From Streptomyces sp. CB01201 (lineage in GTDB: Bacteria; Actinomycetota; Actinomycetes; Streptomycetales; Streptomycetaceae), in the NCBI RefSeq assembly GCF_002803085.1, contig NZ_NNBJ01000010.1:1-64000 (forward strand): a DNA stretch of 64,000 nt, in the 5' to 3' direction. The notes under the pieces were generated by a model, which did no database searches, was not told the origin of the DNA, and saw only the letters and a program-made list of their open reading frames with translations. This document shows, piece by piece, positions 50,607-59,607 of the stretch; within the stretch, counting starts at the first letter, position 1; the number at the start of each line of letters is the position of its first letter. Position numbers and translations under genes: made by a program.

Positions 50607-51473
50607 CTACAGCTCCGCCAGCAGCTCGGCCTTCTTCGCGCTGAACTCGTCGTCGGTGACCAGACCGGCCCGGTGCAGATCACCGAGGTGGCGGATCCTT
50701 TCCGCGATGTCGGCGGGGTCGCGCCGCCCCGCGGCGACCGGCACCGCCTGCAACGGGATCGAGGCCCCGCCCCCGCCCCGTACCGCCGCGAGGACCGCCG
50801 CCGCGAACGGCAGCGACTCGTGCACGGGCCCGTAGCCGAGGCCGAAGACCACGGACGCCGGATCGCGGTCGGCCTGGGCGGGGCCGCCCTCGGCATCCCG
50901 GCGCAGCAGGCGCAGATGGCCGTCGAAGACCTCGGGGGAGCGCCACTCGATCCCGCTCAGCGCGGCGATCGGGAAGGCCTGGTCGCCGGCCTTCCACTTC
51001 TCCGACGAGGCGCCCGTCCAGAACCAGCGGAACGTGACCTGCCGCCCGTCGAAGGCGGCCCTGCCGTCGTACGCCTTGAAGTGCAGCGGGGTCTCGGGCG
51101 CGTCCACCAGATGGCGGTCGGCGGGTTCCGAGGCGTACGGCACCAGAGCGGTGCGCAGTTCGTCCGCGTAGTACTCGGCGAGCGTCTCGCGTTCGGCGGG
51201 CAGGACCAGGCGGTAGGGGTCGCAGGACTCCTTCAACTGGCCCGCCGCGGCATCCATCAGCGGATCGGCGCCCGGTCTCGGCACCGCGTGCAGCACCACG
51301 GTGCCGCGTTTGCCCTGGGTCAGTGACACCGACTCCAACGCCTCGTGGGGGATGCGTCGTTCGCGCAGCGCCTGGAACAGCTTCGGCGCGCGGATCCCCC
51401 GTTCGAAGCGGATGAGCACGGAGTCGGACTCGAACTCCCAGGTGGCATGAATTCCGGCCAGCACATCACCCAT
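50607..51473 (-). CDS. DUF4429 protein with C-terminal SHOCT segment
   Basis: 288 residues from ATG 51473 (MGDVLAGIHATWEFESDSVL). Minus-strand TACGAT (51486-51481) ends 7 nt before it, so it is probably leaderless. Two DUF4429 units (about 5-115 and 130-230), PH-like beta domains of unknown role, then IRHLGDLHRAGLVTDDEFSA ending KKAELLAEL, a SHOCT oligomerisation helix pair. No membrane segments. It is a frequent Streptomyces protein; function not known. Confidence 0.85.
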   Translation of the reverse strand: MGDVLAGIHATWEFESDSVLIRFERGIRAPKLFQALRERRIPHEALESVSLTQGKRGTVVLHAVPRPGADPLMDAAAGQLKESCDPYRLVLPAERETLAEYYADELRTALVPYASEPADRHLVDAPETPLHFKAYDGRAAFDGRQVTFRWFWTGASSEKWKAGDQAFPIAALSGIEWRSPEVFDGHLRLLRRDAEGGPAQADRDPASVVFGLGYGPVHESLPFAAAVLAAVRGGGGASIPLQAVPVAAGRRDPADIAERIRHLGDLHRAGLVTDDEFSAKKAELLAEL

Positions 51474-51602
51474 GCGCCTCATCGTAGGCGGCGCGCGCCC
51501 GCGCGTCCCCCCTCGGAGGGAACCCCGCTGTCAGCCTCCGCGAAACACGGGTGCCCGGGCGATCGCACGGCGTCTACGCGTGTCCGCCCGTCGATGTGCC
51601 CG

Positions 51603-52814
51603 TCAGGCGGCCGTACGGTCGGAAATTCCGCTGCCGCAGTCGGTGTCGTAGGCGGCACAGCCGACCGTCCGGTACGCGCCAACTCCGATGGCGGCGAAGT
51701 TGGCGAGGCTCTGCGTGCCGGGCTCGAAGTACCCGGTGTGGCCGATGGCTCCGGAGGCGGACAGGATCCGCGCGCCGAAGGCCGACGAGACCGGGTCGGC
51801 GCCGTGGCCGAGCCCCGCCACGTCCAGGTACGGCACGTCCTGGATCCAGTCGTCCTTGTCGCGCATCGCCCACACCTGGGCCCCGGTGCCCAGCTGCGCG
51901 GCGTTGCGCACCCGCATGCCGGGGCTGCCGGCCACCGCGATGTCGCTCACGCGGGGCGGAAGCTCCCGCGAGGAGACCCCGCACACCACCGAGCCGTAGC
52001 TGTGGCAGAACAGCTCGACCGAGGATTTCCCGGGCAGTGCGCCCACCATCGCGGAGAGCCGCACGGCGCCTTCCTCGGCCAGCCGGCCGATGGCCGCGTC
52101 CACCCCGAGCCCGGCCGGAGCGGTGTAGTCGGCCCAGGCGATCACGGCGGTCCGGGTCTTCGGGGCGGCGGCCCGCTCGGCCGCGTACAGCGACTCGGCC
52201 ATGCCGACCGGGGCGGTGTTGGCGCGGGTGCTCTTCTCGAAGGTCAGGACGTTGGTGTCGACGCCGGGGACGATCACCGAGACCCGCTGGGCGTGGTCCA
52301 GGTCGCCGAAGACCTCCGCGACCCGGCCGGTGTCGCTGGGGTCGAAGGCGAGGATCTGACGGCCGTCGTCGAGCAGCGAGTCGAACCGGTGCATGCGGCG
52401 GCCCGCGTCCTGGCGGCCGTCGGCGGTGAGCCGGGGATCCACCATCCGTTTGTTCTCGACCGCGCGGGCTTCCGTGAGCGCGACCCGGTTGGCCCGGTAG
52501 CGCAGGGACACGGGAGCGCCGTTGAGGTTGCCGACGACCAGCGGGTAGTGGTCGGCGAGCCGGTCGCGCTCGGCGGCGGTCAGCGAGCCGAAGAACCGGG
52601 CCAGCTCGGTGGCCTTGGCGTCCGCCTTGGGCAGCTTGTGGCCGTCTATGGTGTCGCGCGCCCAGGCGGCGAGCGCCTTGGCACGGGGCTCGGAGTCGCC
52701 GGAGTGGCCGCGGATCGCCGTCCAGCCGGAGGTCGCGAGCATGACGAACACGACGGCGAGCGCGAGCAGCGCGCGCCAGGCGTTCAGTGTGGGGGAGGAG
52801 TCGAAGGAAGTCAC
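51603..52814 (-). CDS. Alpha/beta hydrolase, DUF1023 family, membrane-anchored or secreted
   Basis: 403 residues from GTG 52814 (VTSFDSSPTLNAWRALLALA). Minus-strand TACTGT (52828-52823) ends 8 nt before it, so it is probably leaderless. An N-terminal hydrophobic segment (ALLALAVVFVMLATSGW) without a clear cut site suggests an anchor. DUF1023 core: LRYRANRVALTEARAVENKR, RQILAFDPSDTGRVAEVFGD, VIVPGVDTNVLTFEKSTRAN, nucleophile CHSYGSVVCG, AGSPGMRV, and GHTGYFEPGTQSLANFAAIG. Paralogous to 46769-47812. The tail has an added CAAYDTDCGSG motif. Confidence 0.88.
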   Translation of the reverse strand: MTSFDSSPTLNAWRALLALAVVFVMLATSGWTAIRGHSGDSEPRAKALAAWARDTIDGHKLPKADAKATELARFFGSLTAAERDRLADHYPLVVGNLNGAPVSLRYRANRVALTEARAVENKRMVDPRLTADGRQDAGRRMHRFDSLLDDGRQILAFDPSDTGRVAEVFGDLDHAQRVSVIVPGVDTNVLTFEKSTRANTAPVGMAESLYAAERAAAPKTRTAVIAWADYTAPAGLGVDAAIGRLAEEGAVRLSAMVGALPGKSSVELFCHSYGSVVCGVSSRELPPRVSDIAVAGSPGMRVRNAAQLGTGAQVWAMRDKDDWIQDVPYLDVAGLGHGADPVSSAFGARILSASGAIGHTGYFEPGTQSLANFAAIGVGAYRTVGCAAYDTDCGSGISDRTAA

Positions 52815-53031
52815 TGCTGAACACAGTAGGAGACCCTGAAGGTCCACTGGGGTGACAGTGACTCAGATCACGTTTGAGCGGGGAGTGGTCTCACCAAGAG
52901 CGCGCGCGGGCGCACGCTGTGTGCGGCCGGAGGGGCTGGTTCCGCAGGTGCGGGAGACGTGCGTCATACGGCCGGCGACCGATCCCGGCCCGACGGGGGC
53001 GCATCCGACCCGTGCCCGGGAGCCGCCCGGC

Positions 53032-53715
53032 TCAGGCCGGCTCGCGCCAGTCGTCGGCCAGCGCCGGTCCGAGGTGGTCGAGATAGCCGGCGGTCAGCTC
53101 CCGGATCGCCGCCACGCTCGGGTCCCCGCCCTGACCCCAGAGGCCGCCCGCGACCCGCATCACCCCGGTGAAGGCGGCCACCGCCACCCGGGGCCGGGGG
53201 TCGGCGTCGATATCGAGGCCCTCGCGCTCGGCGATGAGCCGCGCGACGTGCTCCTCCAGCTCCGCCGAGCGGCGCAGATGGATCGCGAGCAGCGCCGGCG
53301 TCGACTCGATCACCTGGTACGTCCGCATGTAGAGCGTGACCGGCACCACGGGTGAGAGCCGCTCCTCGATGCTGTCCCAGGCCGAGAGTGCCGCCCGGCG
53401 CATCGCGGTGAACGGGCCCTCGGCGGGCGGCCGTTCGCGGAGCGCGTCGACGAAGTGCCACTCCACGGTGTCCTGGGCCGCGAAGACCACGGCCTCCTTG
53501 TTGGCGAAGTAGCGGAAGAAGGTGCGCTGGGAGACGTCGACGGCGTCCGCGATCTCGTCGACCGTCGTCTGCTCGTACCCCTTGGTGGTGAAGAGCTCCA
53601 GGGCCACCCGCAGCAGGGCGTCACGGGTGCGCTGCTTCTTCAGCTCGCGCAGGCCGCCCGTGGATGCACCCGTGGATGCACCCGTGGATGCGATCGGCTG
53701 CTGCTCCACCGTCAC
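53032..53715 (-). CDS. TetR family transcriptional regulator
   Basis: 227 residues from GTG 53715, about 8 nt after AGAGGA. The N-terminal tail contains ASTGASTGASTGG, encoded by three 12-bp tandem repeats (CCCGTGGATGCA on the plus strand, 53657-53692). HTH: TRDALLRVALELFTTKGYEQ then TTVDEIADAVDVSQRTFFRY. The C-terminal domain is of the MftR/AcrR-like type (VVPVTLYMRTYQVIESTPAL). Divergent from the 14-TM exporter gene, which it probably represses through the dyad at 53801-53819. Confidence 0.9.
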   Translation of the reverse strand: MTVEQQPIASTGASTGASTGGLRELKKQRTRDALLRVALELFTTKGYEQTTVDEIADAVDVSQRTFFRYFANKEAVVFAAQDTVEWHFVDALRERPPAEGPFTAMRRAALSAWDSIEERLSPVVPVTLYMRTYQVIESTPALLAIHLRRSAELEEHVARLIAEREGLDIDADPRPRVAVAAFTGVMRVAGGLWGQGGDPSVAAIRELTAGYLDHLGPALADDWREPA

Positions 53716-53800
53716 TTCGTGGTCCTCTTTCGGTCAATTTGGCGTGTTCAGTCTAGCTGTGAGCTACGTGACAGTTACCGACTTGTGAATTGGTTCGTCA

Positions 53801-53819
53801 AGTGTCAGTGGCTGACACT
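53801..53819. promoter_or_regulatory. Inverted repeat, probable TetR operator at the exporter promoter
   Basis: AGTGTCAG (53801-53808), TGG spacer, CTGACACT (53812-53819). It ends at the -10-like TATCCT (53819-53824), which lies 7 nt before the exporter ATG at 53832; a bound repressor would block the promoter. Confidence 0.7.
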
Positions 53820-53831
53820 ATCCTCTGTCGC

Positions 53832-55430
53832 ATGACTAGTCAGACCACCGTCGAAAAGGCGCCACAGGACGAGATACCGGTGCCGGCCAAGGGGCTGCGC
53901 GGCCACCCCTGGCTGACGCTCTTCGCCGTGGCCATCGGCGTGATGATGGTCGCGCTCGACGGCACCATCGTGGCGATCGCGAACCCCGCGATCCAGCACA
54001 ACCTCGGAGCCTCGCTCCAGGACGTGCAATGGATCACCAACGGCTACATGCTGGCGCTTGCCGTCTCCCTGATCACCGCGGGCAAGCTCGGTGACCGGTT
54101 CGGGCACCGCCAGACCTTCCTCATCGGCGTCGTCGGCTTCGGCGCCGCCTCCGGGGCCATCGGCCTCTCCCACAGCGTCACCTTCGTCATCGCCTTCCGC
54201 GTCCTCCAGGGCCTGTTCGGCGCGCTCCTGATGCCGGCCGCGCTCGGCCTGCTGCGCGCCACCTTCCCGGCCGAGAAGCTGAACATGGCGATCGGCATCT
54301 GGGGCATGGTCATCGGCGCCTCCACCGCGGGCGGCCCGATCCTCGGCGGTGTCCTCGTCGAGCACGTCAACTGGCAGTCGGTCTTCTTCATCAACGTGCC
54401 GGTGGGCCTGATCGCCCTGGTCCTGGGTCTGCTGATCCTGCGCGACCACCGTGCCGAGAACGCCCCGAAGTCCTTCGACGTCCTCGGCATCGTGCTGCTC
54501 TCGGGCGCGATGTTCTGCATGATCTACGCCCTGATCATGGGGTCGCAGTGGGGCTGGGGCAGCGACGGCATCCTGGCACTCATCGCGGGCGCCGTGGTCG
54601 GCTTCGCGCTCTTCGCCTTCTGGGAGACCAAGGTCAAGGAGCCGCTGATCCCGCTCGGCCTGTTCCGGTCCGTGCCGCTGTCCGCGGGCACGATCCTGAT
54701 GATCCTGATGGCGTTCGCCTTCATGGGCGGCCTCTTCTTCGTCACGTTCTACCTCCAGAACGTGCACGGCATGTCGGCCGTCGACAGCGGCCTCCACCTG
54801 CTGCCGCTCACCGGCATGATGATCGTCGCCTCGCCGATCGCCGGCGCCCTGATCACCAAGCTCGGCCCGCGTGTCCCGCTGGTCGGCGGCATGGTCTGCA
54901 CCGCCGTCGCCATGTTCGGCATGTCCCGCCTCACCATCGGTACGGGCACCTTCACCATGTCGATCTGGTTCGCACTGCTCGGCATGGGTCTGGCCCCGGT
55001 CATGGTCGGCGCGACCGAGGTCATCGTCGGCAACGCGCCGCTGGAGCTGTCCGGTGTCGCGGGCGGTCTCCAGCAGGCCGGCATGCAGGTCGGCGGCTCG
55101 CTCGGCACCGCGGTGCTGGGCGCCGTGATGTCCTCCGAGGTCACCTCGAAGCTCCCGGACAACTGGGCCGCCGCCAAGCTGCCGCCCATGACGCCCGGGC
55201 AGACCTCGGACCTGTCCAAGGCCGTCGAGGTCGGCCTGGGCCCGGTTCCGCCGAACACCCCGCCGGAGATCGCGTCCAAGATCGCGGGCGTCGCCCACGA
55301 CACGTTCGTGTCGGGCATGAGCACCGCCTTCACCGTGGCCGGCATCGTCGCGGTCCTGGCCGCCGCGGTCGCCCTGTTCACCAAGCGCGGCGTGAACGCG
55401 CAGGAGGGCGCGGGCGTGGGCCACATCTGA
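53832..55430 (+). CDS. DHA2-family MFS exporter (EmrB/QacA-like, 14 TM)
   Basis: 532 residues from ATG 53832 (MTSQTTVEKAPQDEIPVPAK), probably leaderless. Motifs: LDGTIVAIANPAIQHNLGAS (TM1, motif D1), GKLGDRFGHRQTF (motif A), FRVLQGLFGALLMPAALGLL (motif B) and GPILGGVLVEHVNWQSVFFI (motif C of antiporters). A long external loop lies near residues 450-490 (TSKLPDNWAAAKLPPMTPGQ). It should export drugs or an endogenous metabolite against protons. Induction presumably by a ligand of the divergent TetR. A strong terminator follows. Confidence 0.92.
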   Translation: MTSQTTVEKAPQDEIPVPAKGLRGHPWLTLFAVAIGVMMVALDGTIVAIANPAIQHNLGASLQDVQWITNGYMLALAVSLITAGKLGDRFGHRQTFLIGVVGFGAASGAIGLSHSVTFVIAFRVLQGLFGALLMPAALGLLRATFPAEKLNMAIGIWGMVIGASTAGGPILGGVLVEHVNWQSVFFINVPVGLIALVLGLLILRDHRAENAPKSFDVLGIVLLSGAMFCMIYALIMGSQWGWGSDGILALIAGAVVGFALFAFWETKVKEPLIPLGLFRSVPLSAGTILMILMAFAFMGGLFFVTFYLQNVHGMSAVDSGLHLLPLTGMMIVASPIAGALITKLGPRVPLVGGMVCTAVAMFGMSRLTIGTGTFTMSIWFALLGMGLAPVMVGATEVIVGNAPLELSGVAGGLQQAGMQVGGSLGTAVLGAVMSSEVTSKLPDNWAAAKLPPMTPGQTSDLSKAVEVGLGPVPPNTPPEIASKIAGVAHDTFVSGMSTAFTVAGIVAVLAAAVALFTKRGVNAQEGAGVGHI

Positions 55431-55450
55431 TCCCGTCAACTCCCGTACGC

Positions 55451-55485
55451 GAAAGCCCCGCCGGACCCGATCCGGCGGGGCTTTC
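55451..55485. terminator. Terminator hairpin, 15-bp stem
   Basis: GAAAGCCCCGCCGGA (55451-55465) and TCCGGCGGGGCTTTC (55471-55485), loop CCCGA, 20 nt after the exporter stop. Confidence 0.9.
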
Positions 55486-55593
55486 ACCTATTCGGATGGT
55501 TGTCCGCGGGATGCCCCGACCCGCGGAACCGACCCCGTACGCCGGCCGTTTTCCGATTCCAACTGATCGAATCGACACGGGGGTTGACCTCTC

Positions 55594-55974
55594 ATGCGTA
55601 CAACGACGACCGCACTCGCCCTGCTCGCCGCCACCGCCTTCCTGCTGCCCGCGGCCCCGGCCACCGCGGCCCCGGCCGCCGCGGCCCCGCGTATCGGGGA
55701 TTGCGCGCCGGGCGAGCTGTGCCTGTGGGCGAAGGCCGCCTTCAAGGGCTCGCGGCAGGTGTACGACCTGACGCGTATCGACATCGAGAGCTGCACCCCG
55801 CTGCCCCCGGGCGCCGACGTCCAGTCCCTCGCCAACCGCACGGGCCGGCCCGTCACCGCCTACCAGTCCGACGAGTGCCAGGAGACGGCCGAGTTCGACA
55901 CCTATCCGGGTGGCGGGACCTGGGTGCCCCAAGTTCCTTATCGGGTAAGGGCGTTCAAGGTGTGGGAGAGCTGA
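55594..55974 (+). CDS. Secreted peptidase inhibitor I36-type protein
   Basis: 126 residues. Sec signal MRTTTTALALLAATAFLLPA, cut near ATAAPAAAA. Mature part of about 95 residues with four Cys (IGDCAPGELCLW, IESCTPL, SDECQETA), the size and pattern of SMPI-type metalloprotease inhibitors (family I36, crystallin fold). The pattern GELCLWAKAAFKGSRQVYDL is typical. A longer relative lies at 8640-9329. Shine-Dalgarno is weak (GGGGG). The target protease is unknown. Confidence 0.8.
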   Translation: MRTTTTALALLAATAFLLPAAPATAAPAAAAPRIGDCAPGELCLWAKAAFKGSRQVYDLTRIDIESCTPLPPGADVQSLANRTGRPVTAYQSDECQETAEFDTYPGGGTWVPQVPYRVRAFKVWES

Positions 55975-56435
55975 GACGTGGTACCCGACGCAGTGAGGCC
56001 GAGCCGACCGGCCTCAGGGAGTGATGATGGCGGGCCTCTGCATCAGCACCCCGGTGCGCAGGACCCCCCGGTCACGGAACCGCAGATGGCCCCGGACCGG
56101 GCCGGACCGCGCGACGCCCGGCATCGGCACCCTGCCGGCCGTCATCTGCCCGGCGGGAGCGGCAACTCCGGGCAACGGCATCTCCTGACCGTGCCGTGAA
56201 CCGGCGAAGGGTGGCAGGCCCCGCAAGGGACCTGCCACCCTTCAACTCTCCACGCGGGGCCACCTACAGGGCCGCGAGCAAACGCGACGCCGGACCACCT
56301 ACCAGGGGCGCGGGGAACTGCGCGACCAGCCACAACTCACCCGCACGGCCCCAACAACACGCGGAAGCGATGGGCCCCGGGAACGAACCCCGCAGCACCC
56401 ACCGCACCCCGCACTACACGGCCCGGCAGCCGCGA
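55975..56435. other. Intergenic region between I36 gene and aceE end
   Basis: 461 bp. A 54-codon frame (ATG 56024 to TGA 56186-56188) follows AGGGA, but the product, MMAGLCISTPVRRTPRSRNR onward, is Arg/Pro-rich and looks like chance. The terminator at 56207-56242 and a single inverted copy of the intergenic repeat (GGGCGCGGGGAACTGCGCGA, 56306-56325) are the real features. Confidence 0.5.
56207..56242. terminator. Terminator hairpin, 12-bp stem with inner pairing
   Basis: AAGGGTGGCAGG (56207-56218) pairs with CCTGCCACCCTT (56231-56242); the 12-nt loop can form a short inner stem (CC/GG). Confidence 0.8.
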
Positions 56436-59168
56436 CTACGCGTCACCACCCGCCGCACCGGGGTCGGCCGCGGTCACATCCAGCAGCCGGTACCGATCGA
56501 CCGCCTGCTTCAAGGCAGACCGGTCGACCTTCCCCTCCCGGGCCAGCTCGGTGAGGACACCCAGCACGATCGACTGCGCGTCGATGTGGAAGAAGCGCCG
56601 CGCCGCACCCCGCGTGTCCGCGAAGCCGAACCCGTCCGCGCCGAGCGACTGGTACGTGCCCGGCACCCAGCGCGCGATCTGGTCGGGCACGGCCCGCATC
56701 CAGTCGGAGACGGCCACGAACGGGCCCTGCGCGCCCTGGAGCTTCTGCGTGACGTACGGGACGCGCTGCTCCTCCTCGGGGTGCAGGAGGTTGTGCTCCT
56801 CCACCTCGACGGCCTCGCGGCGCAGCTCGTTCCAGGAGGTCGCGGACCAGACGTCGGCCCGTACGTTCCACTCCTCGGCGAGGATCCGCTGCGCCTCGAC
56901 CGCCCACGGCACGGCCACGCCGGACGCCATGATCTGGGCCGGGATGGACCCCGAAGTGCCCGCGCTGTAGCGGTGGATGCCCTTCAGGATGCCGTCCACG
57001 TCGACGTCCGCCGGCTCGGCCGGGTGCTGGATCGGCTCGTTGTAGACGGTGAGGTAGTAGAAGACGTCCTCGCTGTCCGGGCCGTACATCCGGCGCAGAC
57101 CGTCCTTGACGATGTGCGCGATCTCGTAGCCGAACGCCGGGTCGTAGGCGACACAGGCCGGGTTGGTCGAGGCGAGCAACTGCGAGTGCCCGTCCGCGTG
57201 TTGGAGACCCTCACCGGTCAGTGTCGTACGTCCGGCGGTCGCGCCGAGGACGAATCCACGCGCCAACTGGTCGGCCATCTGCCAGAACTGGTCGCCGGTG
57301 CGCTGGAAACCGAACATCGAGTAGAAGACGTACACCGGGATGAGCGGCTCGCCGTGCGTGGCGTACGCCGAACCCGCGGCGATCAGCGACGCGGTGCAGC
57401 CGGCCTCGGAGATGCCGTCGTGCAGCATCTGCCCGGTCGGCGACTCCTTGTAGGCGAGCAGCAGTTCGCGGTCGACCGCCTCGTACTGCTGGCCCAGCGG
57501 GTTGTAGATCTTGGCGCTCGGGAAGAACGCGTCCATGCCGAAGGTGCGGTACTCGTCGGGGGCGATCAGCACGAAGCGCTTGCCGATCTCCTTGTCCCGC
57601 ATCAGGTCCTTCAGGATGCGGACGAACGCCATCGTGGTGGCGATCGACTGGTGGCCCGAGCCCTTCTTGGCCACCGCGTACGTCTTGTCCTCGGGCAGGG
57701 CCAGCGGCTTCGAACGCACCACACGGGTCGGCACGTAGCCGCCGAGCCCGCGCCGGCGGTCGTGCATGTACTGGATCTCCTCGGACTTGCGTCCGGGGTG
57801 GTAGTACGGCGGCGCGCCGGACTCCAGCTCCTGGTCCGTGATCGGGATGTGCAGCCGGTCCCGGAAGCCCTTGAGGTCGTCGACCGTCAGCTTCTTCATC
57901 TGGTGGGTCGCGTTGCGGCCCTCGAAGTTCGGGCCGAGCGTCCAGCCCTTGACGGTGTGCGCCAGGATCACGGTCGGCTGGCCCTTGTGCGCCTTGGCCG
58001 CCGCGAACGCCGCGAAGATCTTCTTGTGGTCGTGGCCGCCGCGCCCGAGGTGCAGGATCTGCTGGTCGGTCATGCCCTCGACCATGGCGCGCAGCCGCTG
58101 GTCGTCGCCGAAGAAGTGGTCCCGGATGTACCCGCCGGTCTCGGTGGCGTAGGTCTGGAACTGGCCGTCCGGCGTGGTGTTCATCCGGTTGACCAGGATG
58201 CCGTCCCGGTCCTGAGCCAGCAGCGGGTCCCAACTGCGGTCCCAGATCAGCTTGATGACGTTCCATCCGGCGCCGCGGAACTGCGACTCCAGCTCCTGGA
58301 TGATCTTGCCGTTGCCGCGCACCGGGCCGTCGAGGCGCTGGAGGTTGCAGTTGACGACGAAGGTCAGGTTGTCCAGGTTCTCGCGGGCCGCGATGGACAG
58401 CTGGCCGAGCGACTCGGGCTCGTCCATCTCGCCGTCGCCGAGGAACGCCCACACGTGCGACTTGGAGGTGTCGGCGATGTCGCGCGCCTGCATGTAGCGG
58501 TTCATCCGCGCCTGGTAGATCGCGCCGAGCGGGCCGAGGCCCATCGAGACGGTCGGGAACTCCCAGAAGTCCGGCATCAGCCGCGGGTGCGGGTAGGACG
58601 AAAGCCCGTACGGGGCCTTCGACTTCTCCTGGCGGAACGCGTCCAGCTGCTGCTCGCTGAGCCGGTCGAGCAGGAAGGCGCGGGCGTAGATGCCGGGCGA
58701 GGCGTGGCCCTGGAAGAAGATCTGGTCGCCGCCGTCGCCCTCGTCCTTGCCCCGGAAGAAGTGGTTGAAGCCCACGTCGTACAGGGAGGCGGAGGAGGCG
58801 AAGGTGGCGATGTGACCGCCGACGCCGATGCCCGGGCGCTGCGCCCGCGACACCATCACGGCCGCGTTCCAGCGGGTCGCGTTGAGGATCTTGCGCTCGA
58901 TCTCCTCGTTGCCGGGGAAGAACGGCTCGTCCTTGGTGGCGATCGTGTTGACATAGTCCGAGCTGCGCATCTCGGGCACGGCCACGCGCTTCTCGCGGGC
59001 CCGCTCGATCAGCCGGAGCATCAGATAGCGGGCTCGTTCCCGGCCGCGCTCGTCGACGGCGGCGTCCAGGGAGTCGAGCCACTCCTGGGTCTCTTCGGGA
59101 TCGAAGTCCGGGACCTGGCTCGGCAGGCCGCCAATGATGATCGGGTTGCGATCGGATCCGGAAGCCAC
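56436..59168 (-). CDS. aceE: Pyruvate dehydrogenase E1 component, homodimeric type (AceE)
   Basis: 910 residues, full family length. It decarboxylates pyruvate with thiamine diphosphate and acetylates the E2 lipoyl domain, giving acetyl-CoA. The start MASGSDRNPIIIGGLPSQVP is standard. ThDP motif WAFLGDGEMDEPESLGQLSI with NLTFVVNCNLQRLDG; further family blocks GGHIATFASSASLYDVGFNH, GQPTVILAHTVKGW and SEAGCTASLIAAGSAYATHG. Transcribed alone on the minus strand; E2 and E3 genes are not in the window. Its promoter region holds a tandem 11-bp repeat (59257-59278). Placement next to DUF3052 and AhpE-like genes matches S. coelicolor aceE (SCO2371 region). Confidence 0.97.
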   Translation of the reverse strand: MASGSDRNPIIIGGLPSQVPDFDPEETQEWLDSLDAAVDERGRERARYLMLRLIERAREKRVAVPEMRSSDYVNTIATKDEPFFPGNEEIERKILNATRWNAAVMVSRAQRPGIGVGGHIATFASSASLYDVGFNHFFRGKDEGDGGDQIFFQGHASPGIYARAFLLDRLSEQQLDAFRQEKSKAPYGLSSYPHPRLMPDFWEFPTVSMGLGPLGAIYQARMNRYMQARDIADTSKSHVWAFLGDGEMDEPESLGQLSIAARENLDNLTFVVNCNLQRLDGPVRGNGKIIQELESQFRGAGWNVIKLIWDRSWDPLLAQDRDGILVNRMNTTPDGQFQTYATETGGYIRDHFFGDDQRLRAMVEGMTDQQILHLGRGGHDHKKIFAAFAAAKAHKGQPTVILAHTVKGWTLGPNFEGRNATHQMKKLTVDDLKGFRDRLHIPITDQELESGAPPYYHPGRKSEEIQYMHDRRRGLGGYVPTRVVRSKPLALPEDKTYAVAKKGSGHQSIATTMAFVRILKDLMRDKEIGKRFVLIAPDEYRTFGMDAFFPSAKIYNPLGQQYEAVDRELLLAYKESPTGQMLHDGISEAGCTASLIAAGSAYATHGEPLIPVYVFYSMFGFQRTGDQFWQMADQLARGFVLGATAGRTTLTGEGLQHADGHSQLLASTNPACVAYDPAFGYEIAHIVKDGLRRMYGPDSEDVFYYLTVYNEPIQHPAEPADVDVDGILKGIHRYSAGTSGSIPAQIMASGVAVPWAVEAQRILAEEWNVRADVWSATSWNELRREAVEVEEHNLLHPEEEQRVPYVTQKLQGAQGPFVAVSDWMRAVPDQIARWVPGTYQSLGADGFGFADTRGAARRFFHIDAQSIVLGVLTELAREGKVDRSALKQAVDRYRLLDVTAADPGAAGGDA

Positions 59169-59607
59169 GCTGTTCCTTCACTGTCGGGGGATGCGGAAGA
59201 CAGCCAATTCTGCGCCGCATCCCATCGTGTACCGCTGGGGCGCAAACGTCATCTCTACTGAGAGGTAACTGAGAGGTAACCGTCACCGGAGCAGGAAGTA
59301 GGCTCAGGGCCTGGACGGGTCGGGCCAAATCGCAACCTTACGCTCAACCCGGCCACCAGTTCCCGAAGGGTGTTCGGCCCCGATTGGAGTACCCAAAGGA
59401 ACACAACGGTGCAAACAGTCACCAATCGTGTGGGATGAATCACCGGCGGGGATGCGGATGTCCCTGAACACGGCCACACTGGCCCCCAAAGGGCGGGTTC
59501 GGGGGCCGGGTACTTGCGAGATTCGTCCCGCCCGTGTGGACTACGCCCAATGCCACGCGCCTGCGCGCGGCTGCAGAACTTACCGAATCAAGATCAGGAG
59601 GCAAGCC
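59169..59607. other. Divergent promoter region between aceE and the DUF3052 gene
   Basis: 439 bp without a gene. Contains the tandem 11-mer at 59257-59278 on the aceE side and an AT-richer patch at 59300-59440 (TCACCAATCGTGTGGGATGA). Short open frames here lack any coding signal. Confidence 0.5.
59257..59278. repeat. Tandem 11-bp repeat upstream of aceE
   Basis: ACTGAGAGGTA occurs at 59257-59267 and again at 59268-59278, exactly head to tail (one helical turn). It lies 89-110 bp upstream of the aceE start codon. Probable binding site for a regulator of pyruvate dehydrogenase; the regulator is not known. Confidence 0.55.

Noticed and set aside
56024..56188. A 54-codon gene after AGGGA
   Set aside because: Arg/Pro-rich composition without a fold or known family, and overlapping open frames look equally good.
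56196..59261. A 1021-codon plus-strand frame
   Set aside because: Antisense to aceE, composed of Arg/Val/Leu/Gly-rich sequence; AceE on the minus strand is certain.
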